A DNA stretch of 64,000 nt from Azorinus chamasolen (taxonomy: Eukaryota; Mollusca; Bivalvia; Cardiida; Solecurtidae). The position numbers and the translations under genes were made by a program. The notes beneath the pieces are model-generated. The model was not told the DNA's origin, ran no database searches, and saw only the letters and a list, made by a program, of their open reading frames with translations. The DNA lies in contig OY755246.1 in NCBI GenBank assembly GCA_963576725.1, positions 74,765,467 to 74,829,466 on the forward strand, in the 5' to 3' direction. Shown in pieces: positions 54,650-63,746 of this stretch (position 1 is its first letter; every line of letters begins with the position of its first letter).

Positions 54650-55560
54650 ATATTTATTATAATATCCATTAAGTAAGGTTAATGTACTATTAGCACATAC
54701 CATTGTATATAAAAGAAGCATAAATTGCATTACCACAAGGAGGATATTCCTAATATCTATTTCCAAACAGAATAAATCCAGAGCATACAGGTTCTAAAAT
54801 AAAGCTTTCTGATCAGGTTCTACACAGTCTGCTAAATGACAATTAATGAATATTTATTTGGTAAGATTAATGTAATAATAGCACGTATCACTGTAAATAA
54901 AATGAGCATAAATGGTATAACCACAACTATCCAATATACAATCTCATCACCATATCTAATTATAGAAGTATCTAAAATTAGAAGACTAGGATCGTGCAGA
55001 CTCTTAAACAAAGCTATCTGATCTGGATCTACCCTGATTGTTCAATCTAATGGCAGTTCATGAATAATCATGTGGTAAGGTTAAAGTACTACTAGCACAT
55101 ATCATTAGCTCATACCTTATGAAAGTAGACATTGCATCACCACAAAGATGTTATTCCTAATACATGTATATACTTCCAAACAGGGTGTACCCAAATCAAA
55201 ATATTTACATTCGCCCTGCAACGTCCTTATATAACCTTATTCTAAAAAGAAAGTTGCATAACCTCATGAACACCGGAAGCACGTCATTCATTTCTTAAAT
55301 ATAAGAAATACAATGGAATATAAATATAAGAAATAAATGACGTGCTCCCGGTGTTCATGGGTTATGCAACGCATAGCTTTACGAGCAAAGATTCACGTGA
55401 AGCCCTTCGGGCTTCACTAACTTTGCTCGTAAAGCTATGCGTTGCATAACCTCATGAACACCGGAAGCACGTCATTCATTTCTTAAATGAAAGCAATCTG
55501 ATCTGGATGGACCATGTTGAATGTGTTTGATAGTTTATGTGAGTAAATTTGAATATTACA
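54650..55560. repeat. ~185-215-bp tandem satellite, 3+ diverged copies
   Basis: Each unit has GGTAAGGTTAATGTACTA.TAGCACAT, TTGCATTACCACAA, TTCCAAACAG.GT..ACCCA, and CTTTCTGATCAGGTTCTAC. Starts are near 54662, 54847 and 55061. The third copy is interrupted by the foldback at 55200-55489. The unit contains the hairpin-family arms, so this is a tandem version of that family. Confidence 0.7.
55200..55489 (-). mobile_element. Foldback element, copy B
   Basis: Reverse-complement copy of 7187-7475 with the same arm-inverted arm-partial arm order. Tail AATATTTACATTCGCCCTGC is now at the left, and CATTTCTTAAATG at the right. Differences are few, so both copies are young or recently exchanged. Confidence 0.9.
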
Positions 55561-56029
55561 CTATATACAAATGCAAATATTTTATTTAGCATAAAGCAAA
55601 ATATATTACTTTCAGTCATAAAACAAACATCTGCACATAGTGTAATTATTATTGTAATGATATTATTGATATAATGTTAAAAAAGAATTCAATATTATTT
55701 TTTAATCGAGAGGCAGTTGTCCGGGTTACCAGTTTTGGCAAGGGGCAATTGTCCGATGGGGTAATCATCCTAAAGGCAATCGTCCTAAGGTGCAATTGTC
55801 CGTACCCCGATGTTTTGACCAGCAGTGGCGTTTGCCACTGATCGTTCCAAGGCGGTACTCTCATATTTCTCCTAGCAAACTTTAATGCTTGTTTCTTTAT
55901 TTTGTGAACTAATTCGGTCGGTGTTATGGGCTATATTATATATCATTTCCAAAGAGAGGTACTGTTACTTCTCTTGTATCGTCGACAACGTCTGTGTCTG
56001 TATTCTTGGTGATAACTTCTTAGATATTC
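55561..56029. repeat. GGCAATTGTCC repeat and Penelope-tail fragment
   Basis: At 55715-55805 GGCAGTTGTCCG, GGGCAATTGTCCG, GGCAATCGTCC and GTGCAATTGTCCG form a short interspersed-repeat signature. Directly after it, GCCACTGATCGTTCCAAGGC + GGTACTCTC (55830-55862) is the end of the Penelope 3' tail seen at 3.7 and 62.9 kb. Confidence 0.55.
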
Positions 56030-56305
56030 AATCTAATCTAAGGAAACTTAATACACTTGTTAACCATCATAAGGGATACACTGTGATAAAGGGTCATTAC
56101 TCTATAAGGCTTTTTAACAAAATTATTCCCCTTTACGGACATAGAAATAACAGAAAACCTGATCGTAACATTTCGAGATAATCTCACGAAACTTCACGTA
56201 ACTGTTAACCACTACAAGGGCTATACTATGACCAAGGACCATAACTCTTTTGTTATAGCTCTTTTGTCATTTTCCTTTACGGACTAAGGAAATAACAGAC
56301 GAGGA
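56030..56305 (+). repeat. ~140-bp repeat, 2 diverged copies
   Basis: GAAACTTAATACACTTGTTA / GAAACTTCACGTAACTGTTA, ACCAT.A.AAGGG.TA.ACT, then TTTACGGACATAG / TTTACGGACTAAG GAAATAACAG. Motifs like GGACCATAACTCT recall pearl-type core monomers. Confidence 0.65.
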
Positions 56306-56789
56306 CTAGTTTTCGCATACGGAGCGCATGTTTATACTGACAATGTGCTTGTTTGTTTTTTCTTCTCTAGTTAGTTTGTGCTGTTGGAGGGTTGTCGTCA
56401 GTTTAATTACTTAATTGCTATATGACAGCAACTCTTCTGTTTTAGTCGGAACTAATAAGAGATGTGACCTCCCCCTTGTTATCCTACTAGGACTCCAGAA
56501 TTTAGTGGTACCTAGCTGTTGATGACAAGCAGTCTGTTAATCACAGTTGGCGAAGAATGGTGTTTTTGAGTAGGATTTACCTTTGCTCAAACAGTAGTTC
56601 AGTTGTTTCGTGACGCCTGGAACTTCAGCATTTCTATGACAAATCAAACAAATTTGTAAAGCAAAGCCTTAAACATGAAGCAGACGAGAGTCTGCGCATG
56701 TGTTGATTTTTATGGAATGCTAAGTATTACATAAAGAGCAGTCACTGATGAGACAAATTGCCTCCGAACCCATATAAAGAATTTTCATA
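56306..56789. other. Unassigned DNA
   Basis: No feature seen. Confidence 0.35.
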
Positions 56790-57109
56790 CCAAGAACAGA
56801 TTTACATGCAAGCAACAATGCATATTGGATCAAAGGGTCATAACTCTGCAATTATACTTCCGATCCATTAAAAAATTAAGCCTGCACAAGTACACCCGAT
56901 AGTGACTATGTGTATGAAATTTCATTCAAGTCTCTGCAACTCTCAAAGCTCTCTGCACAAACTTTTTTCTCAATTTTCGCCCTTCTCTAAGGGCTATAAC
57001 TCATCTGACAGAGGCTAACAGTATGCCTGGCACAATACAAAGTTTCATTGACATACATTAAAATACTTTAATAAAAACTGTATTAGAGTTCACGCAACAA
57101 CATTATGCG
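56790..57109 (+). mobile_element. Pearl/HINE-like core, truncated
   Basis: GATCAAAGGGTCATAACTCTGC, AAATTTCATTCAAGTCTCTG, and later AAGGGCTATAACTCATCTGACAG, CAAAGTTTCATTGACATAC: about two monomers, then GCGGACCGACCAACTAATCG leading into the 22-bp array. That is the expected core-then-tetranucleotide order. Confidence 0.6.
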
Positions 57110-57795
57110 GACCGACCAACTAATCGACCAATCGACCAACCAGCCGACCTACATGTACCAACCAGCCGACCTACATGTACCAACCAGCCGACCTACATGT
57201 ACCTACCAGCCGACCTACATGTACCAACCAGCCGACCTTCATGTACCTACCGGCCGACCTACATGTACCAACCCGCCGACCTACATGTACCAACCAGCCG
57301 ACCTACATGTACCTACCAGCCGACCTACATGTACCTACCGGCCGACCTACATGTACTAACCAGCCGACCTACATGTACCTACCAGCCGACCTACATGTAC
57401 CAACCAGCCGACCTACATGTACCTACCGGCCGACCTACATGTACCAACCAGCCGACCTACATGTACCTACCAGCCGACCTACATGTACCTACCGGCCGAC
57501 CTTCATGTACCTACCGGCCGACCTACATGTACCAACCAGCCGACCTACATGTACCTACCAGCCGACATACATGTACCTACCAGCCGACCTACATGTACCT
57601 ACCGGCCGACCTACATGTACCAACCAGCCGACCTACATGTACCTACCAGCCGACCTACATGTACCTACCGGCCGACCTACATGTACCAACCAGCCGACCT
57701 ACATTTACCAACCAGCCGACCTACATGTACCAACCAGCCGACATACATGTACCAACCAGCCGACCTTCATGTACCTATCGGCCGACCAATCGACC
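57110..57795 (+). repeat. 22-bp tandem array, about 30 copies
   Basis: Unit CCGACCTACATGTACCAACC + AG, with TACCTACC(A/G)G variants. It lies where a pearl/HINE element would carry its (GACC)n tract and contains CCAACCAGCCGACC, so it probably grew from that tract. The 84-224 codon frames in all three phases are artefacts. Confidence 0.97.
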
Positions 57796-57990
57796 GATAA
57801 GTTGAATCCAGTGTACCCGAAAAACAATTTTGTTTGGGTATATTTTTAAAGGGGAGTGAGTTTTCTACGGGAGTACATATTCTACGTGAGGGGAGTCAGA
57901 ATACTATGGGTCTTTTGTCAGGGGAGTTGACGAATAAGTACCCCTTTAGCCGTAGAAAATGGACTGGGGAGTACAAATTCTACGAGAGTG
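57796..57990. repeat. Short repeats GGGGAGT...ATTCTACG
   Basis: GGGGAGTGAGTTTTCTACGG, GGAGTACATATTCTACGTGA, GGGGAGTCAGAATACTATGG and GGGGAGTACAAATTCTACGA recur. They sit exactly at the end of the minus-strand Penelope tail and are absent from the other tails. Confidence 0.55.
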
Positions 57991-58584
57991 CAAACTCGTC
58001 ATTACACCAGACCTCCCCACATTATAGAAGGCGGTAAACTCATGACAACATGTAAATCATAGCATAACAACAACTGTGAAAGTCCGTTGAATATGTACTC
58101 AATGACTTTGCTGAAGCCAAAGCAGCCGTTAAGGGCACGACAGAGAAAAGGCAATACATGAGGCTGGGTTCATGGAGTATGATGCTCGACCTGCCACCGC
58201 GCAAGCAAAGAGGGATGCGTAGCTACCGATTGTAAATGGGTCAATAACCAAAATATGCAATGCGTTGCAATAGAATGGGGTCATAACCTTTCTTCCATAA
58301 GGTTTAAATGCGTTTAATAAACAAATCATGAGAATGGATATTACCCCGATTTTTTCTAAGTGTGTAGATAATATCACCAATAAATTCTGGGTGAGAAATA
58401 CTTTGTTGCAGTAACGTCCGTGCATTGCAATTATATATAGTAAGTTCGATAATAAAAGTTAGAAAACGTTTTTCGAATTTGTGATATCTGTAACCTTGTT
58501 TAAGAAGTTTATCAGAATATAACTGAATTACGACTATTAAAATCTTCTAGCAAAGACTAAGCCCGGTGGAATAAGTTGAGAAAT

Positions 58585-58867
58585 GTAATTTGATCTGATT
58601 TTACGGCGTTTTAACAGTATTTCAGTCATATCACGACGTCCAGATAATTACAGGTGGAAGAAGACTGTAGAGGTTCTTCTGTGCACCGAAAAAATTGCAT
58701 TGTATAGTGCACAGAACATTCAGGTAGAATCACCGATCTACCGCAAGTCAGCTTTAAGGCTTCCTCATATGAAAAATCCAATGCCCAGACCGGGATTCGA
58801 ACCCACAGCGGCGAGGGGCTAAGCGATTGTCAGTCGAAGACCATTACGACTTGGCCACGGAGACCCT
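58585..58867 (-). mobile_element. MetaSINE-like SINE inserted in the Penelope RT
   Basis: Minus strand. tRNA-like head AGGGTCTCCGTGGCCAAGTC with A-box TGGCCAAGTCG and B-box GGGTTCGAATCCC (58792-58804), then a core containing GGAAGCCTTAAAGCTGACTT, GCGGTAGATCGGTGATTCTA, GAAGAACCTCTACAG, TCTTCTTCCACCTGTAAT and TGATATGACTGAAATA. Head plus this core is the layout of MetaSINEs reported from molluscs and other animals. Flanked by TTGAGAAAT at 58576-58584 and 58868-58876, the target duplication; removing it restores the Penelope reading YISQ/LIPPGLVFAR. The head is SINE-type, not an independent tRNA gene. Confidence 0.85.
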
Positions 58868-60304
58868 TTGAGAAATATAAACCCCATAAGATGTATAACG
58901 TGGCACATATCCATCTCGAAAAGGATAATTAACAGTTTTGATATTAAAGTATTCCCTTTTATTGTAGATTTTGGACGAAACTTTATAAATTGTAATGAAA
59001 AGATTCGATTCTAAACAGGAAGCCATAAAGTAGAATCAATCCGTTTAGTTTAAAGCGAGTTCTTCGGAAAATTGAAGAAATCATAGTTTCAAAATAAGGA
59101 TTATCCAAATTCAAAATATCGTTTGAATAGCTAGAAAGTTTGTTAAAAACATTAACAACATCATTTTGTGTATCAGGTTTTAAGCTAAGTATAAAATCCC
59201 TCTGATAACAATACAAAAACAAATCTGCAAGAAGAGGGGCACAATTTGTACCCAAAGGTATACCAACAACTTGACGATATATGGTATCCCCATAACGCAC
59301 AAATATATCATCTGAATGAAAAGTAAGAGATCTACAAACATCAAGGCAAGCCCACATTGTGCAGTGTTCAACCTCTGAATGCGAAAAGAATGAACGTTGA
59401 ACGTTGAACATTACAAGCAATAAACATTATTTTCTCTGGCAAAGGTTTTTTTCTATTAATTTAATCAGTTTCTCCTTTATAAGATGGTGAGGTAGAATAA
59501 TACAGTGTAGAGAAATCATAAGAGCTCACTGAAGAAATGTTGTACTGTTCCTTTAGTTAAAATATCATTTGAATTCTATATGAACCAACAAACATTACTA
59601 CCAGAATTTTCATATATTTCATCACAGTAACGTTTGACATGTTCTTTTTTGATCGTCAAAATTTTAGTGGTAGAACAACAACTAGAGTTTGCAATAAAAG
59701 GCAACTTATAAGGGTTTTTATGTAGTTTCGGAATCCATTACAAAATTGTTATTTTATGGATCAGACTTAAAAGTATTGTACATATTAACGTTCCGAGACT
59801 ACACCATTTTCAGGTGTTTGAACTGTAATATAAGTTTGTGAACCAGTTATCTCCTTCTTTAAAACATCAACATAATACAATCTTCAAATAATTGTACGAT
59901 GCCTTGTCAGCAGCAGCAAGAAGATAATTTGAACGAAAATTTAAAATGGTTTTCTTCAAATAGCTAAATGTAACTGTAGGTCGAGGTGGTAAAAGCTGGT
60001 TATTTGATTTGTAAAAAGCAAACCATGGGAATAGTATCGATTACATTCTTATCTCGAACTATACTTTGATTATCAATAAAATCGATACATTTATTTATGA
60101 ATTCAGAAAATGCGTTTTATTTCCAGATTCCTTATCAACATGAGGACGAAAAACATGATGAGAAAACTTGATTGAGATAGTTTTAATCAGCGGATATGTA
60201 CGCATACATTGTATCAGCCTCCTCGTCTGTGGACCTAATACCAGACAATGCAAACACGATAAACAAGAAAGCATAACACATTTGCAAGTTTGTATATGAA
60301 CGAT

Positions 60305-60618
60305 ATGAAAATGGGTGATCCTTCGAAAGCAAAAGTAGAAATGTGAAAAGAGAAACCTGCTGCCTCGGTTTTATTGAGTCAGTTCGTGAGTAGTAATTAA
60401 AAGTGCAGCACTACTCACGTCCCCTTGCACCGGCTTAAGCAGTATTCAATTTTCAAAAATAATAACATCAAAACTAATGATCCCGAAGGACCAGAAACTA
60501 TAATAAGACTGAGAATGATGTACGGGGCGACTTTTCACGACCGCCAGACAAGCACTTAACAACTGCTGTACATATTTTGAAAATGGGTGATCCTTCGAAA
60601 TCAAAAGTAGAAATACAA
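60305..60618. repeat. 38-bp direct repeats around a ~235-bp insert in the Penelope element
   Basis: GAAAATGGGTGATCCTTCGA then AAGCAAAAGTAGAAAT occurs at 60306 and again at 60579, with one or two differences. The insert holds GTGCAGCACTACTCACGTCC and GGTCCTTCGGGATC-like parts (minus strand) and is absent from the Penelope reading, so it is a later arrival. Confidence 0.7.
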
Positions 60619-60960
60619 AAAGAGAAAATAGCATGACATATTCAGACGACGTTTAATATTACCATTTCTACGTCTACCCTGGCATCTACTTTTGCGTTTT
60701 CTAATTGAATATATAAAGAAAATGGCAATGCTATGATCTCTAGATATGGTAAATTATTACCACTTTGGTAAATGTTGTCATTCAAGCCCAAAGGAAAAGG
60801 TGTTTGTAATTTCTTTATCCAGTTTAGCTCTGTGTAAACGAGCTTAAGATTTATACCTGCTAGTAGTGCTAGAATCATAATGAATTTGTTCTACTGGTTG
60901 AACCGAAACATGTTTGGAAAAATGTCCTGTATGACGGAAAAATGCTGGTAAAGAAAATTG

Positions 60961-61249
60961 CGAATCCGGCATAATATTAGACGAGTTTCAATTTACATCA
61001 AAATTATTCTTCACAATAATTTAATGGTTGAACTTCTGGAAATAAAATTGCAACACATACACCCATAACGAAGGATGGCTTGTTTTAAATGAGAAATAAT
61101 GATTTAGGCTTTCAACTTTAGACAAATACCGGGTCCGAAGATCTATATATGTTCTTCACTTGTCTAAAATATCATGGTTTGGCATGTGATGTGTACTGAA
61201 ATTGTAAAAGAACGGTACTGTACACAATCGGTATGAACTGGTTTTGTCA
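60961..61249. other. Unassigned DNA between two Penelope copies
   Basis: No gene or repeat recognised; may hold decayed 5' parts of either element. Confidence 0.4.
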
Positions 61250-63240
61250 TGAAATGACTTGTAAACGGATGTTACTGCAACAAGGTATTTTTCACCAAGA
61301 GTTCTATGGTGATGTTATCTACAAACTTGGGAAAGTTCGGTGTCAATCCATTTTTATTATGCCCCCCAGATCAAATCTGGGGGGCATATTGTTTTTGCCC
61401 TGTCTGTTTGTTTGTTTGTTTGTCTGTTTGTCTGTTTGTTTGTCAGCAACTTTAACATTGGTCATAACTTTTGAGCCAGTACAGATAGAGACTTGATATT
61501 TGGTATGCATATGTATCTCATAAAGCCGCACATTTTGAGGGGTGACATGTTAAGGTCAAGATAATCCTTCAAGGTCAGAGGTCAAATATATGGGTCAAAT
61601 CACCGACTTTAACATTGGCCATAACTTTTGGACCAGTAGAGATAGAGACTTGATATTTGGCATGCTTGTGTATCTCATGAGGCTGCACATTTTGAGGGGT
61701 GACATGTCAAGGTCAAGGTCATCCTTTAAGGTCAGAGGTCAAATATATGGGTCAAATCACCGACTTTAGCATTGGCCATAACTTTTGGACCAGAAAAGAT
61801 AGAGACTTGATATTTGGCATGCTTGTGTATCTCATGAAGCTATACGTTTTTATTGGTGACATGTCAAGGTCAAGGTCATCCTTCAGGGTCAAAGGTCAAA
61901 TTGTCTGTTTCTTTGTCTGTAACTTTATTATTGGCCATAACTTTTGAACAAGTTCAGATAGAGACTTGATATTTGGCATACTTGTGTATCTCATGAAGCT
62001 GTCAAGGTCATCCTTCAGGGTCAAAGGTCACCAACTTCAAATTGGCCATAACTTTTGAACCAATAGAGATAGAGTCTTGATATTTGGTATGCATGTGTAT
62101 CTCATGAAGCTGCACATTTTGTGGGTTGACATGTCAAGGTCAAGGTCATCTTTCAGGGTCAAAGGTCACAGACTTTAACATTGGCCATAACTTTTGAACC
62201 AGTAGAGATACAGACTTGATAGTTTGTATATATGTGTTTCTCATTTGGCTGCACAGTTTCAGGGGTGACATGTCAAGGTCAAGGTCATCTTTGAAGGTCA
62301 AAGGTCATAAACATTAGCCATAACGTTTGAACCAGTAGATATACAGCCTTGATACTGGTATGCATGTGTATCTCATGAAGCCGAACAGTTTGAGGAGTGA
62401 CATGTCAAGATCAAGGTCATCCTTCAGGGTCAAATATCATATTGAGGGGGCATAGTGTTTCACAAACACATCTTGTTATTATTTGTTTATTAAACGCATT
62501 AAAACTTTTAGGAAGAAATGTTATAATATATTGGAATTATATTGCAACGCACTGAGTCTTTGGTTATTGACCCATTTACAGTAGGTAGCTACGTTTCCCT
62601 CTTTGCTTGCGCGATGACAGACCGGGGTAGTATTCTATGTATACTATCAAACACAGAAACGGGATGAGCGTATCAGACTCATGTATTGCTTTTTTCTCTG
62701 CCGTGCCCTTAGCGATTTCCCTGCAGTTGCTCTGACTTCAGCAAAGTCATTGAGTACATATTTGATGGACTTTCATAGATGTCGTTATGCTATGTTTTAC
62801 ATTTGGTCATGTGTCTTCTATGTTGTGGGGAAGTCCGGCGGAGATAACTTTATCTACACTGTTTAGTTAGGGTGACTTTGAGATAAATGTGAGGTTAGCA
62901 CGTCCGTAATGCCACTGTCCGTTCCAAGGCGGTACTCTCTTTCTTTGTCACTCTTACTTTTATGTTTATCTAATGTATTTGTACTTGTGTGTTTGTTCAT
63001 GTTTATTTTTTATCTCGTGTGTGTGTGTCTGTATGTGCGTGTATGTGTGGTTGTGTTTTACTTGCTGTCGATGTTTTGGTGATAGTTGCGTCTTGTGTGT
63101 GACTTTTACTGTTTGTCGAACTATTTTTTCCTTTGTAACAAATGACAGCCTCGTACATTATTTGCTCACTGAATGGTGGTATATACATGTAGATCAAATA
63201 ACTTTTTGTTGCATTAACAACTCTGTGAAGACATATAATT
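61250..63240 (+). pseudogene. Penelope-like element (plus strand), 5'-truncated, with a HINE insertion
   Basis: RMLLQQGIFHQEFYGDVIYK (61266-61325) and LGKV correspond to the last part of the RT ORF, as in the minus copy's SHPEFIGDIIYTLRK. The frame then meets the HINE-like insert (61355-62477). After it, TTGTTTATTAAACGCATTAA and IDPF..GSYVSLFACAMTDR (about 62565-62625) follow in the same order as in the minus copy. The 3' tail (GTGCCCTTAGCG, CAGCAAAGTCATTGAGTAC, AAGTCCGGCGGAGATAAC, CGTTCCAAGGCGGTACTCTC) runs to about 63240. No RT core is present, so it is dead on arrival. Confidence 0.75.
61355..62477 (-). mobile_element. Pearl/HINE-like element, family 3
   Basis: Read on the minus strand: AACAAGATGTGTTTGTGAAA then CACTATGCCCCC (5' end, hairpin GTGTTT/AAACAC), about seven 110-160-bp monomers with TGACCTTGACATGTCA, CAAGTCTCTATC and GTTATGGCC, then GACAAACAAACAAACAAACA, then GCCCCCCAGATTTGATCTGG + GGGGC and ATAATAA. 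The 5' TGCCCCC and 3' GGGGGCA are subterminal inverted repeats. Insertion is into an AT-rich Penelope site without a clear target duplication, as expected of Helentron-type elements. Confidence 0.85.
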
Positions 63241-63339
63241 GAACTGAAATATCCATAAAACGTGTAGCGATGTCGACACAATCGTGTTTTAGTCCATTTT
63301 GAGTTTCCATATTCTGAACTTCATACGTTCTTTCCTGAT

Positions 63340-63560
63340 CATAATAAGGTACATCCAATTCATTCCAAGCGCAGCCGAGAAAAGTTGGCACAGTTCGTGA
63401 GCGGTCAAAATGTCCACAAAAGTTTTTGTTATCGGTGCTAATTACAACAATCGGGTTACGTCATAATGAGGTACATCCGATTCATTCCGAGAAAAGTCGG
63501 TACAGTTCGTGGGCGGTCAAAATGTCAACAAAGTCTTTGTTATCGGTCCTAATTGATTAC
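63340..63560. repeat. 120-bp tandem duplication
   Basis: GGTACATCCAATTCATTCC (63349) and GGTACATCCGATTCATTCC (63469) start matching stretches through AGTT.GTACAGTTCGTG.GCGGTCAA and TTTGTTATCGGT.CTAATT. The first copy has an extra AAGCGCAGCC. Confidence 0.85.
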
Positions 63561-63746
63561 TCGTTATATATTGCTATTTTCGGTTTTGTTTCTGTAGTAT
63601 TTCATTTTTTTGCTATAGAAAATACGCAAAATATTGCGGTTTTGAACAGTATCCAGACTTTTAAAGTTAAGAAGGAATATTCATTGTCCCGGTGGCCCGC
63701 TACACACCGACGAAGACTGCGGACGGACAAGGTCGTTCATATATAG
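63519..63746 (+). CDS. Candidate small membrane-anchored ORF or first exon (75 codons)
   Basis: From ATGTCAACAAAGTC (63519) the frame reads MSTKSLLSVLIDYSLYIAIF, GFVSVVFHFFAIENTQNIAV.. to RLRTDKVVHI and TAG at 63744-63746. Residues ~8-31 are a hydrophobic segment with a short N-terminus, as in a type II signal anchor; the rest is basic and polar. An upstream in-frame ATG at 63426 lies in the 120-bp repeat, so I prefer 63519. AAG/GTCGTT near 63732 is a weak potential donor. No family recognised. It may be chance. Confidence 0.3.
   Translation, partial: KMSTKSLLSVLIDYSLYIAIFGFVSVVFHFFAIENTQNIAVLNSIQTFKVKKEYSLSRWPATHRRRLRTDKVVHI

Larger units (their letters stand above)
57990..60960 (-). pseudogene. 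Penelope-like element (minus strand), degenerate, with a SINE insertion
   Basis: Translated with frameshifts on the minus strand: WIKKLQTPFPLGLNDNIYQS (about 60825-60765), a YLKK..LNF.S.YLLAAADKAS stretch (~59960-59900), PKLHKNPYKLPFIANSS (~59740), YDFSTLY (~59530), the RT block GIPLGTNCAPLLADLFLYCY (59264-59205), YSNDIL (59129-59112), INFPF-like YPFRDGYVPRYTSYGVYISQ (~58925-58868), then after the SINE LLKQGYRYHK (~58505) and SHPEFIGDIIYTLRK (~58385), ending IDPFTIGSYASLFACAV (~58245). Order and motifs are those of Penelope-like RTs. The catalytic YxDD is YSND, and stops are common, so it is inactive. GIY-YIG is not visible. The 3' tail from 58140 matches 3500-3990 and 62685-63240. Confidence 0.85.

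Noticed and set aside
57105..57849. Pro/Thr-rich repeat protein of 224 codons
   Set aside because: 22-bp array giving the same peptide in three phases.
58785..58867. Independent tRNA gene
   Set aside because: A- and B-box are present, but the cloverleaf is poor and it is joined to a MetaSINE-like core with its own target duplication; it is the SINE head. The same reasoning applies at 36385-36455 and 8640-8712.
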